Notes under the pieces: generated by a model
What the model saw: only the letters and a program-made list of their open reading frames with translations
What the model was told of the DNA's origin: nothing
Database searches by the model: none
Made by a program: the position numbers and the translations under genes
Shown: piece after piece, positions 8,641-25,807 of the stretch
Position numbering within the stretch: position 1 is the stretch's first letter
Layout of the letters: each line of letters begins with the position of its first letter
Source: Betaproteobacteria bacterium
GTDB lineage: Bacteria > Pseudomonadota > Gammaproteobacteria > Burkholderiales > Casimicrobiaceae
Assembly: GCA_003153475.1 (NCBI GenBank)
Contig: PLYT01000085.1
Coordinates: forward strand, 16,351 to 80,350
DNA length: 64,000 nucleotides
Reading direction: 5' to 3'

Positions 8641-10832
8641 TCGCCGCGTTGTCACGCCGCGAATTTCTTCAGGCCGGCGGTGCGCTTGTCATCGGCTTCA
8701 CGCTTTCGGCGCCGGGATTTGCGCAGCGGGCCGCGCGCGCGGAAAGCAAGCTCGGCAAGACGCTCGATACCGGCGAGGTTGACGGCTTCATCGCCGTCAA
8801 CGGCGACGGCTCGGTGACCATCTACTCAGGCAAGGTCGATCTCGGTCAGGGCTTGCGGATCGCGATTCCGCAGATGGCCGCCGAGGAGCTCGGCATTGGC
8901 GTCGAGCAGATCGCGATGGTCGAGGGCGATACCGCGCTGACGCCCGACCAGGGCGCGACGGCCGGCAGCAGCGGCATCATCCGCGGCGGCGTGCAGATAC
9001 GGCAGGCCGCGGCCACCGCACGCGAGACGCTGATCGGGCTCGCCGCGGCCCGCACCGGCAAGCCGGCAGCGGAATTCGATACGGTCGACGGTGAGGTGCG
9101 GCCGAAATCCGGCGGGACCGGGATCCGCTTCGGCGATCTCGTCGGCGACAAGCGCTTCGGCGTCAGGGTCGACCCGAAGGCGAAGCTGCGCGATCCCGCG
9201 TCGTACCGCGTCGTCGGTCAGCCGCTCGCGCGGCCCGACATCCCGGGCAAAGTCAACGGCCGGCACGTGTTCGTTCACGATTTCAAGATCGAGGGGATGT
9301 TGCACGGGCGGATCGTCCGCCCACCATCGGTGGGTGCCAAGCTCAACGCCGTCGATGAGACATCGATCAAGTCGATCCCGGATGCCCGCGTCGTCCGCAT
9401 CAACGATTTTCTCGGCGTCGTCGCCCCGAACGAATGGGACGCGGTGTCCGCCGCGCGCATGCTCAAGGCGCAGTGGTCGGAGTCGGCACCGTTGCTCGGC
9501 GCCGACGCCGTGCTCGCTTGGATGCGCACAGGACCGTTCGACGGCGACGAGACCCTGGTGAAAAAGGGCGACGCGCGGCAGGCGCTCGCCGCCGCGAAAA
9601 AGGTCAACGCCGAGTTCTACTGGCCGATGCAATCGCACGGATCGATGGGGCCGTCGTGCGCTGTCGCCGATGTGCGCGACGGCAACGCGACGGTCTGGTC
9701 GGCCTCGCAGGCCACGCACCGCTTCCGCGAGACGATCGCCAAGGCGCTCGCGTTGCCCAAGGATGCCGTGCGCGTGGTGTATCTCGATGGCTCCGGCTGC
9801 TATGGCATGAACGGCCATGACGACGCGGCGGCCGACGCGGTGCTGCTGTCGAGGGCGGTGGGCCGGCCGGTGCGCGTGCAATGGTCGCGCGAGGACGAGC
9901 ACGGCTGGGACCCGAAAGCGCCCCCGCAGCTGCTGTCGCTCGAAGGCGCGGTCGGCGACGATGGGAAGATCGCCGCGTGGCGCACCGAGATGTGGATTCC
10001 CAAAGCCACGGCGAGCCTCCCGAACATGCCTCTGCTGGCGCTCGACGCGGCAGGCATCGCGCAGACGCCGGGCATCACCACGGGCCTCATCAGCCAGAAT
10101 GGCGACCCGCCCTACGCAGTGCCGCACCAGGAAGTCCTGGTCCACTGGCTCAAGTCCTCGCCGCTGCGACCGTCGAATTTCCGCGCGCCGGGCAAGGTCG
10201 CGAACCTGTTCGCGGTCGAGAGCTTCACCGACATGCTCGCCGTCGCTGCGCGGCGCGACCCGGTCGAATTCCGGCTGCAGGGTTTATCCGATCCGCGCGG
10301 GATCGAAGTGATCCGACGCACCGCGGCGCTGATCGGATGGCAGCCCCGGCCCTCCCCGGCACCGAACTTCGGCAGCGGCCGCGGATTCGCCTACGTCCAC
10401 TACAAGCACAACGAGAGTTATGTGGCGATGGCGATGGAGGTCGACGTCGACAAGGCATCGGGCGCGATCCGCGTGCGCCGCGTCGCATGCGCGCACGACT
10501 GCGGCCTGATCATCAATCCGGCCACGCTCAAGGCTCAGATCGAAGGCAACATCCTGCAAACCTTGTCGCGGACCTTGTTCGAGCAAGTCGCGTTCGACCG
10601 CTCGCGGGTGACAAGTATCGACTGGGCGAGCTATCCGATACTGAGGTTTCCGGATGCGCCCGAGATCCAGATCGACCTCGTGAACCGGCCGACCGAGCCG
10701 CCGCTGGGTGCCGGTGAGGCATCGGCCACGCCGGTTCCGGCAGCACTGGCCAACGCCGTCTATGACGCGGTCGGCGCGCGTGTGACGACGGTGCCGTTCA
10801 CGCGCGACCGCGTGCGCGCAGCCATCGCCTGA
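8637..10832 (+). CDS. iorB: isoquinoline 1-oxidoreductase-type molybdopterin large subunit
   Basis: Catalytic subunit of 731 residues, exported with its cofactor by the Tat route: the N-terminus SRREFLQAGGALVIG is a typical twin-arginine signal. The molybdopterin-binding blocks GKVDLGQGLRIAIPQMAAEELG, DQGATAGSSGI and LRPSNFRAPGKVAN are present, and the catalytic glutamate of the family is E694 in PLGAGEASATP. Absence of a fused FAD domain and the pairing with an IorA-like subunit place it with the IorB/aldehyde-dehydrogenase group. The ATG overlaps the small-subunit stop. No chaperone gene (XdhC-like) or MoCo gene is adjacent; those must be elsewhere. Confidence 0.9.
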   Translation: MIAALSRREFLQAGGALVIGFTLSAPGFAQRAARAESKLGKTLDTGEVDGFIAVNGDGSVTIYSGKVDLGQGLRIAIPQMAAEELGIGVEQIAMVEGDTALTPDQGATAGSSGIIRGGVQIRQAAATARETLIGLAAARTGKPAAEFDTVDGEVRPKSGGTGIRFGDLVGDKRFGVRVDPKAKLRDPASYRVVGQPLARPDIPGKVNGRHVFVHDFKIEGMLHGRIVRPPSVGAKLNAVDETSIKSIPDARVVRINDFLGVVAPNEWDAVSAARMLKAQWSESAPLLGADAVLAWMRTGPFDGDETLVKKGDARQALAAAKKVNAEFYWPMQSHGSMGPSCAVADVRDGNATVWSASQATHRFRETIAKALALPKDAVRVVYLDGSGCYGMNGHDDAAADAVLLSRAVGRPVRVQWSREDEHGWDPKAPPQLLSLEGAVGDDGKIAAWRTEMWIPKATASLPNMPLLALDAAGIAQTPGITTGLISQNGDPPYAVPHQEVLVHWLKSSPLRPSNFRAPGKVANLFAVESFTDMLAVAARRDPVEFRLQGLSDPRGIEVIRRTAALIGWQPRPSPAPNFGSGRGFAYVHYKHNESYVAMAMEVDVDKASGAIRVRRVACAHDCGLIINPATLKAQIEGNILQTLSRTLFEQVAFDRSRVTSIDWASYPILRFPDAPEIQIDLVNRPTEPPLGAGEASATPVPAALANAVYDAVGARVTTVPFTRDRVRAAIA

Positions 10833-10881
10833 CCCGTCGGAGTAGCGCTTTACCTTTGACGGCGCATCGCCGATGTCGGGG

Positions 10882-11382
10882 TCACTTGAGCTGGTCGGCG
10901 ACCTTGTCGATGCCGGCCTTCGAGCAATCGTCGTCCTTGCCCGGCGAACCTGAGACACCGACCGCCCCGACAACGTCATCGCCGACCTTGATCGGCAGCC
11001 CGCCGGAAAGCGCGAGCACGCGGGTGTATTCCTTCGATCCGCCCGACGCCGGATCGGCAAGCAGACGTTTGACGAAATCGGCCGAAGGCTAGCGAAACGT
11101 TCGCGCCGTATAGGCCTTGCGGTCGCTGCCCTCGGGCGTATGCAGACCGGCGCCGTCGCCGCGCAGCATCACGATCGGCAGGCCGGCGCGATCGACGACC
11201 GTTACCGAAACCCGGTAGCCCATTCCCTTGCACTTTTCCATCGCGGCGTTGGCAATCGTCTGCGCCATCGCCAGCGAAATGTTCTTCTCGGTGACCAGGC
11301 CCTGCGCCTGCGCCGACGACCCAGGCGCGGCTAACATCATCGCGGCGAGAATCGTCACTGTGGATGACATGTTGGACGACAT
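10882..11382 (-). pseudogene. GlcG/HbpS-like secreted heme-binding-family gene with in-frame amber codon
   Basis: Read through as one frame, the minus strand gives a signal peptide (MSSTVTILAAMMLAAPGSSAQA), then the family pattern LAMAQTIANAAMEKCKGMGY, VSVTVVDRAGLPIVMLRGDGA and, near the end, KVGDDVVGAVGVSGSPGKDDD. The frame is interrupted only by TAG at 11091-11089, immediately after DRKAYTARTFR; the sequence resumes in the same frame as PSADFVKRLLADPASGG. A single C-to-T change of a CAG glutamine codon would explain it. Full length is 166 codons, normal for a secreted member. GlcG/HbpS/PduO-C proteins bind heme or cobalamin; here the truncated 97-residue product would lack the second half of the fold. 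It faces the iorAB operon tail to tail. Confidence 0.8.
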
Positions 11383-11495
11383 CAGCCGCCCCCCTTGTTC
11401 ATGATGCGTGGAAACCTATCACGACCTCCGGGGCTTTGGCGGCAGAAAGGGATGGCATCCGCAATTCCGATGCTCCGCAGCGTAAACTTCGCCGG

Positions 11496-12512
11496 ATGCT
11501 CCCCGATCGAACGGATTCCTCCCGGTACACCGTCGCCGCCTGGGTTCTGACCGGCGTCGCACTTGTCCTCGTGTTGCAGTTGCGCGTGCTGCCGGCGCTG
11601 CTTGCCGGCATGCTGGTGTACGAGCTCGTTCACCTCATCGCGCCGACGATGAATGAGTATATTTCGGACAAGCGCGCGAAGATCATTGCGGTGGGCCTGC
11701 TCGCGGCGCTGGTGGTGATACTGGTAACGGCTGCAATCCTCGGCGCCATCGTTTTCTTCAGGAGCGATGCGGGGAGTCTCTCGGGGCTCCTCGCCCGCAT
11801 GGCCGAAATCATCGATGGCTCACGCGCCATGATGCCGAACTGGCTCGTGGACGAGATGCCGGACGGCCCGGAGGATCTGAAGGAAACGCTCGGGGAGTGG
11901 TTCCGGATTCACGCCGCCGACGTGCGGTCGGTAGGCAAGGACGCAGGACGCGTGCTGATCCAGACGGTGCTGGGCATGGTGCTCGGTGCGATGGTCGCAT
12001 TGCACGAGGCATTGCCGATCGAGACCGACCGTCCGCTCGCACGTGCGCTCGTCGAGCGCATCACAAGACTGGGCGACGCGTTCCGTCGCGTCGTGTTCGC
12101 GCAGATGAAGATCTCGCTGATCAACACGGCGCTGACCGGTCTATACCTGGTGCTCGTTCTGCCGAGCCTTGGTGTGGATCTGCCCTTCAAGAGGACGCTG
12201 ATCGTCCTGACGTTTATCGTCGGACTCCTGCCCGTGGTCGGCAACCTGGTCTCCAATGTCGTGATCGTGGTGGTGAGCTTGTCCACCTCCGTCAAGGTTG
12301 CCATCGGCTCGTTGCTGTTCCTGGTCGTCATCCACAAGCTCGAATATTTTCTCAACGCGCGCATTGTCGGAAGGCGCACCGAATCCCACGCCTGGGAGCT
12401 GCTGCTGGCGATGGTCGTGATGGAAGCCGCGTTCGGTATTTCGGGCATCATAGCCGCGCCGATCTATTACACCTATCTCAAGACCGAGCTGTCGGACCGG
12501 GGACTGGTTTGA
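11496..12512 (+). CDS. AI-2E family transporter (TqsA/PerM-like)
   Basis: Inner-membrane protein of 338 residues with about eight predicted helices in the family's usual order: two N-terminal helices (VAAWVLTGVALVLVL; LAGMLVYELVHLIAP), a third after KRAKIIAVGLLAAL, a soluble segment from about 95 to 150, then VLGMVLGAMVALHEALP and the C-terminal four-helix block with TFIVGLLPVVGNLVSNVVIV and HKLEYFLNARIVG. Members include the TqsA autoinducer-2 exporter and Na+/H+ antiporters, so substrate cannot be inferred. ATG at 11496 starts just before the first helix. The gene stands alone, ahead of the large kinase operon. Confidence 0.85.
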   Translation: MLPDRTDSSRYTVAAWVLTGVALVLVLQLRVLPALLAGMLVYELVHLIAPTMNEYISDKRAKIIAVGLLAALVVILVTAAILGAIVFFRSDAGSLSGLLARMAEIIDGSRAMMPNWLVDEMPDGPEDLKETLGEWFRIHAADVRSVGKDAGRVLIQTVLGMVLGAMVALHEALPIETDRPLARALVERITRLGDAFRRVVFAQMKISLINTALTGLYLVLVLPSLGVDLPFKRTLIVLTFIVGLLPVVGNLVSNVVIVVVSLSTSVKVAIGSLLFLVVIHKLEYFLNARIVGRRTESHAWELLLAMVVMEAAFGISGIIAAPIYYTYLKTELSDRGLV

Positions 12513-12699
12513 CGACGTCCCCCGCGTTGCCGGTACAGCGATGAGGACGCCATTCCCGCCTGCGGATTCGGGCGGGCCTGACATAGGGCGAGCGCGATGG
12601 ATTGACGCAGGCCGCCGGTAGACTAATATCCGGTTCGCTGCGGCCGCTTTCGGATGGGCGCGGGACCGGCGCCGCAGGGCCGATCGGTTCCCCGCAGGC

Positions 12700-21572
<8,873 letters not shown>

Positions 21573-21573
<1 letters not shown>

Positions 21574-21917
21574 TGAGCGCACCGACGATCGATTTTGCGA
21601 CCTTCGAAACGCTCAAGGAGACGACCGGCGCCGAGTTTGCGCTCGAGCTGGTGGACACCTTTCTGCAGGAAGCGCCGGTGATGCTCGCCGATCTGCGTCG
21701 TGCGATGGCGGCGGGGGATGCCGAGAGATTTCGTCGGGCCGCACATTCGCTGAAGTCCAACAGCAACACCTTCGGCGCGCTCGCGTTGGCCGCGATGGCG
21801 CGCGAGCTGGAGATCGGCGGCCTGCCCACCGCGGCCGCCGGTGGACGGTCCGTTGACGCGCTGGATCAGGAGTATTCGCGTGTCGCCGCGGCCTTGACTG
21901 CGTTGCGCCATGCGTGA
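21573..21917 (+). CDS. Hpt phosphotransfer protein
   Basis: Small cytoplasmic phosphotransfer protein of 114 residues, one four-helix Hpt bundle. The phospho-accepting histidine is H58 in RRAAHSLKSNSNTFGA, preceded by the usual helix LVDTFLQEAPVMLADLRRAM. It has no kinase domain, so it must receive phosphate from a receiver, most plausibly the C-terminal receivers of the giant kinase whose stop overlaps its ATG by one base (TGATG), and pass it to the receiver of the next gene, whose start lies inside its last codons. The arrangement gives a full His-Asp-His-Asp relay in three consecutive genes. Confidence 0.92.
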
Positions 21918-22953
21918 GCTGCGTAGCGGCACGGCTCGCCTGCTGGTCGTCGATGACAACAAGGTCAATCGACTGCTGCTGACGCGCAACCTGGAATTGC
22001 AGGGCCACAGCGTCGCATCGGCCGAAAATGGCCGGGTCGCGCTGGAGATGCTGCGGCGCGAAGGCTTCGACCTCCTGCTGCTGGACATGGAAATGCCCGA
22101 GCTGGACGGCTTCCAGGTGCTCGAGCAGCTGGTTAACGACCGGCAGCTGCGCGATCTCCCGGTCATCGTTACCTCGTCGCTCGAAGGCGTCGAAAACGTG
22201 GTGCGCTGCATCGAGCTCGGCGCCGAAGATTACCTGTCCAAGCCGGTCAATCCGGTGCTGCTAAAGGCGCGCATCGGAGCGAGCCTCGAGAAAAAGCGGC
22301 TTCGCGACCAGCAAAAGGAGCTGATGCGCCGCTTCGCTACGCCGGAAGTGGAGGAGGATCTGGAGACTTCCGGTTTCTCCCTGGGCGGCAAGCTGGTCCG
22401 TGCCTCGGTGATGTTTTCCGACATCCGCGGCTTTACTTCGCTCGCCGAATCGCAACCGCCCGAGGAGACCATCGAACTCCTGAATACCTACTACGAGCTG
22501 ATGTTCGATGCGATCAGCGGCCACGGCGGCGTCGTCACGCTGATGATGGGGGACGGGCTGATGTCGGTCTTCGGCGCGCCGGTGCCGGTGGCGGACCACG
22601 CGGAGAGCGCCGTGCGCGCAGCGCAGGAGATGGTCGAGCTGATCGGATTGTTCAACGTCGAGCGTGAGGCCGCCGGCAAGCCGCCGATCAAGATCGGCAT
22701 CGGCATCGCCTCCGGCGAGATGGTCGCCGGGTACACCGGCACCAACAAGCGCGCGACTTACACGTGCATTGGCGACACCGTCAATCTCGCAGCGAGGCTG
22801 GAGGAGCACACCAAGGCCGCGCAGCGCATGATCCTGATCGACCAGGCAACACGCTCGGCGTTGAGCGAGCGGGTCGCGGTAGAGTCGCTCGGCGCGGTTC
22901 CGTTCCGGGGCAAGGCGACGGCGGTCGAAGTGTTTGCCGTCGATCCGAATTGA
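21910..22953 (+). CDS. response regulator with class III nucleotide cyclase output
   Basis: The 347-residue protein has a receiver domain (phospho-acceptor D59 in LLLLDMEMPELDG, K111 in YLSKPVNP), a short helical linker (about 120-160) and a class III adenylate/guanylate cyclase domain. Metal-binding aspartates are D171 (MFSDIRGFTSL) and D215 (MMGDGLMSVFGAP); the catalytic Asn/Arg pair is N292 and R296 (GDTVNLAARLE). The usual adenine-selecting lysine four residues before the second aspartate is L211 here, so ATP specificity cannot be assumed. By position it is the terminal acceptor of the phosphorelay, turning a GAF signal into cAMP or another cyclic nucleotide. It overlaps the Hpt gene by 8 bp. 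Confidence 0.9.
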   Translation: MRELRSGTARLLVVDDNKVNRLLLTRNLELQGHSVASAENGRVALEMLRREGFDLLLLDMEMPELDGFQVLEQLVNDRQLRDLPVIVTSSLEGVENVVRCIELGAEDYLSKPVNPVLLKARIGASLEKKRLRDQQKELMRRFATPEVEEDLETSGFSLGGKLVRASVMFSDIRGFTSLAESQPPEETIELLNTYYELMFDAISGHGGVVTLMMGDGLMSVFGAPVPVADHAESAVRAAQEMVELIGLFNVEREAAGKPPIKIGIGIASGEMVAGYTGTNKRATYTCIGDTVNLAARLEEHTKAAQRMILIDQATRSALSERVAVESLGAVPFRGKATAVEVFAVDPN

Positions 22954-24809
22954 TCGACGCGACAGAACCCGCCGTGCCGCCATGGGCACGGCCCAGGCAC
23001 CCGCTATCCACGATCTCCGGATTGCTCGCGGCCTCGATTCGCGACCATCCTGACGCCGTAGCAGTCGTGACTCCGGGCGGACCGGACCTCACGTATGCCG
23101 CGCTGGGACGGATGCTCGATACGATCGCGGGCAGATTGGCCGCCGCCGGCTTCGGCCGCGGCACGCGCGTTGGCATCGCGCTACCGGATGGACCCGAACT
23201 GGCGGTGGCGCTGCTCGCGGTTTGCTCCGCTGCGACGTGCGCCCCGCTGAACGCCGACCTGGACGAGGCGGCTCTTGTTCGTCTGCTGCATTCAATGCGG
23301 ATCGATGCGCTGATTGTGGCGAAGGACCCTGTCTCAGCCGTGGTCCGCGCAGCGCGACATGCCGGCGTTACGCTCATCGCGCTGCGTTGTTCGACTTGGG
23401 ATCCTGACGGCGTGGACCTCGTTCCGGAGTCGACGCGCGATAGCGCGGCCGTCGAGGAACCGCTTGCGGACGACGTCGGCTTCCTCATGCACACGTCAGG
23501 CACCACCGGCGCGCCGAAGATCGTGCCATGGAAACAGTGGAGCGTGGCCGAGGCAGTGCGCAATCGCATCGAACTTTCTGGAATGGACGCGTCCGACCGA
23601 TGTCTGGTTGCGTTGCCACTGCACTCTAGCGCCGGCATCCGGCGCATGCTGTCGGGTCTGTTGACCGGCGGCTCGATCATCTGTGCGGGCGCCCTGACAA
23701 CGGACGCTACGATCGAGCTGCTGGAATCCCTGGCGCCAACGCAGTACTTCGCGCCACCGGCTTCGCATATCGCGCTACTCGAGGCGTTCGAACGGCGAAC
23801 GCCGCGTCCTCGCCATTGCCTGAAAGCCCTCTGGTCCGGAACCACCGAACTGCCCGATGCAATCTGCGCGCGATTGGAACGGACCTTCGGGGTTCCGATC
23901 ATCGTCGGCTATGGAACGACGGAGTCCGGCTGCGTTGCGCACGCGCCGTTGCCGCCTGCGCGGGCGCCGGCCGGATCGGTCGGTCGCGCGGTCAACGTCG
24001 AACTCGGAATTATGGACGACGCCGGTCTGTTCCTCGGGCCCGAGGAGACCGGCGAGATCGTCGTCCGAGGCCCGGAAGTGTTCGACGGCTACGAGAATGA
24101 CGACGACGCTAACCGGGCGGCATTCCGCGACGGCTGGTTCAGGACGGGCGATATTGGCCACATCGATCGCGATGGCTTCGTTTATTTGTTGGGGCGGCAA
24201 GCCGATATCATCAACCGTGGGGGTATGAAGGTCGCGCCCAGCGAGGTCGAGTCGGCTCTGGCCCGGCACCCGAAAGTAGTCGAAGCCGCGGCGTTCGCCA
24301 TCGCTCATCCGACGCTGGGGCAGGATCTCGCCGCCGCCGTCGTGCTGCGCGACCAGGTCAGCGAGAGCGAGTTGCGGCGCTTTCTTCGTGCCGGACTGGC
24401 GACGTTCAAGATCCCGACACGTATCGTCGACGTGGCGCAATTGCCGCGCGGAGCATCGGGCAAGCTGGCCCGCAGCGAACTGGCGGCGCTCGTCGCTGCA
24501 ACGATCGGACGTGGCAACGAGCCGCCGGTCGGTCGCGAAGAAACCGAGATCGCCCGGATCTTTGCCGACGTGCTCAAGGTGCCGAGTGTCGGCCGGCGAG
24601 ACAACTTCTTCGATCTCGGCGGCGATTCTCTGAGTGCGATCAACGCGCTCGCGGCGGTCGATGCTGCGCTCGGCGTTTCTGTGCGGTTGGAAGTCCTGTT
24701 CGATTGTCCGACCGTGTCGGAATTCGCCGCCGCAATCAGCGAGCGCAAGCGCTTGAGCGCCGCGCATCCCGCGCCGACGGCCCTGGGCAGGATAGAGAGG
24801 CGAAGGTGA
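22950..24809 (+). CDS. free-standing adenylation-carrier (A-PCP/ACP) protein
   Basis: A 619-residue ANL-superfamily enzyme fused to a carrier domain. Adenylation motifs: A3 MHTSGTTGAPKIVPWK, A5 VGYGTTESG, A7/A8 GWFRTGDIGHIDRDGF with GRQADIINRGGMKVAPSEVE, and A10 PRGASGKLAR with the catalytic lysine. The carrier carries the phosphopantetheine serine S560 in FFDLGGDSLSAINAL. There is no condensation, thioesterase or reductase domain. The region that in amino-acid A domains holds the Asp binding the substrate amine reads LPLHSSAGIRR, more like acyl- or aryl-acid ligases, so an acid rather than an amino acid is the likelier substrate (inference). Start TTG at 22950 overlaps the cyclase stop (TTGA). 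Confidence 0.85.
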   Translation: MIDATEPAVPPWARPRHPLSTISGLLAASIRDHPDAVAVVTPGGPDLTYAALGRMLDTIAGRLAAAGFGRGTRVGIALPDGPELAVALLAVCSAATCAPLNADLDEAALVRLLHSMRIDALIVAKDPVSAVVRAARHAGVTLIALRCSTWDPDGVDLVPESTRDSAAVEEPLADDVGFLMHTSGTTGAPKIVPWKQWSVAEAVRNRIELSGMDASDRCLVALPLHSSAGIRRMLSGLLTGGSIICAGALTTDATIELLESLAPTQYFAPPASHIALLEAFERRTPRPRHCLKALWSGTTELPDAICARLERTFGVPIIVGYGTTESGCVAHAPLPPARAPAGSVGRAVNVELGIMDDAGLFLGPEETGEIVVRGPEVFDGYENDDDANRAAFRDGWFRTGDIGHIDRDGFVYLLGRQADIINRGGMKVAPSEVESALARHPKVVEAAAFAIAHPTLGQDLAAAVVLRDQVSESELRRFLRAGLATFKIPTRIVDVAQLPRGASGKLARSELAALVAATIGRGNEPPVGREETEIARIFADVLKVPSVGRRDNFFDLGGDSLSAINALAAVDAALGVSVRLEVLFDCPTVSEFAAAISERKRLSAAHPAPTALGRIERRR

Positions 24810-25762
24810 TAACCAGGCGCGCGATGCTGCCCGCGCTCGCGTGGGGTGCTCTGCTGCTTGCGAGCCCATTCGCCGCGGCGCAGCTTTTCCCCGCAAGAGT
24901 GGTGCGGATAATCGTCGCCTTTCCGGCCGGTGGGCAGAGTGATCTGATCGCCCGTGCTGTCGCGAAATCGCTTGGGGGAATACTCGGGGTTACTATGGTA
25001 GTCGAGAATCGGTCCGGCGCCAGCGGCGCGATCGGAGTCGATGTTGCTGCACACGCACCCGCCGACGGATCGGCACTGCTGCTGGGCAGCGGCAGCAATC
25101 TAACGACCGCCCCCGCGCTGGACAGCAATTTGCCCTACGACCCGATACGGGATTTCACGCCGATCGGGCGGGTGGCACGGCTGCCGCTCGTGCTGGTGGT
25201 CCAAGCGGGGCTCCCGGTGACGAACGTAACCCAGTTGGTCGCGTACGCGCGGCAAAATCCCGGAGCAGTGACCTACGCTTCGGGCGCGGCAGGGATCCAG
25301 TTTTTGATGGAATCCCTGAAGAGCTCTGCCGGCGTGGACATCCTCCAAGTGCCCTATAGCGGTACCCCGCCAGCCCTCAGGGACGTCGTGGCCGGCCGCG
25401 TTGACGTTCTGGTTGTCGACGCCCCGGCGATCGCTCCCTACGTAACGATCGGTGCCGTCCGCGTGATCGCGAATGCAGGACAAACGCGGTCCCGCCTGTT
25501 TCCCGACAGTCCGACGATCATCGAGCAGGGCTCCGACATCAGTTACGAATCCTGGCAGGGGCTGCTCGCACCCAGGGGGACGCCACGAGAATTGATAGCC
25601 CAGCTACAAAGCGCGTTGCAGAAGGCGCTTCGGTCGAACGATTTTCGCAAGGATCTGGAACGTCTCGGCGCAGAACCTATCGACGAGCCGCCCGCGGCGT
25701 TCGAGCCCTTTCTGCGCAACGAGCTGGAAAAGTACCGGCGCGTTGCCGGGCGCGTGAAGTGA
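24806..25762 (+). CDS. Bug-family tripartite tricarboxylate transporter receptor
   Basis: Periplasmic solute receptor of 318 residues. After a signal peptide (RRAMLPALAWGALLLASPFAAAQ) come the Bug hallmarks VRIIVAFPAGGQSDLIARAVA, VVENRSGASGAIGVDVAAHA, the PYDPIRDFTPIG loop, PGAVTYASGAAG and VPYSGTPPALRDVVAGRVDV. Family members bind small carboxylates such as tricarboxylates, nicotinate or aromatic acids, often without a partner membrane component nearby, as here. GTG at 24806 overlaps the preceding stop (GTGA) and is preceded by GGCGAAGG. Co-translation with an acid-activating enzyme and a signalling relay is unusual and suggests a sensing or uptake role linked to the same acid. Confidence 0.9.
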   Translation: MITRRAMLPALAWGALLLASPFAAAQLFPARVVRIIVAFPAGGQSDLIARAVAKSLGGILGVTMVVENRSGASGAIGVDVAAHAPADGSALLLGSGSNLTTAPALDSNLPYDPIRDFTPIGRVARLPLVLVVQAGLPVTNVTQLVAYARQNPGAVTYASGAAGIQFLMESLKSSAGVDILQVPYSGTPPALRDVVAGRVDVLVVDAPAIAPYVTIGAVRVIANAGQTRSRLFPDSPTIIEQGSDISYESWQGLLAPRGTPRELIAQLQSALQKALRSNDFRKDLERLGAEPIDEPPAAFEPFLRNELEKYRRVAGRVK

Positions 25763-25807
25763 TGCTGCGTCCGGGTTTGGCCGTTGCCTGCTGCCGCGGC
25801 AGCCGGC

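Noticed and set aside
12499-12530. GGGGAC / GTCCCC inverted repeat at the end of the AI-2E gene as a terminator
   Set aside because: The loop is 12 bases and no T run follows, so it does not qualify as an intrinsic terminator.
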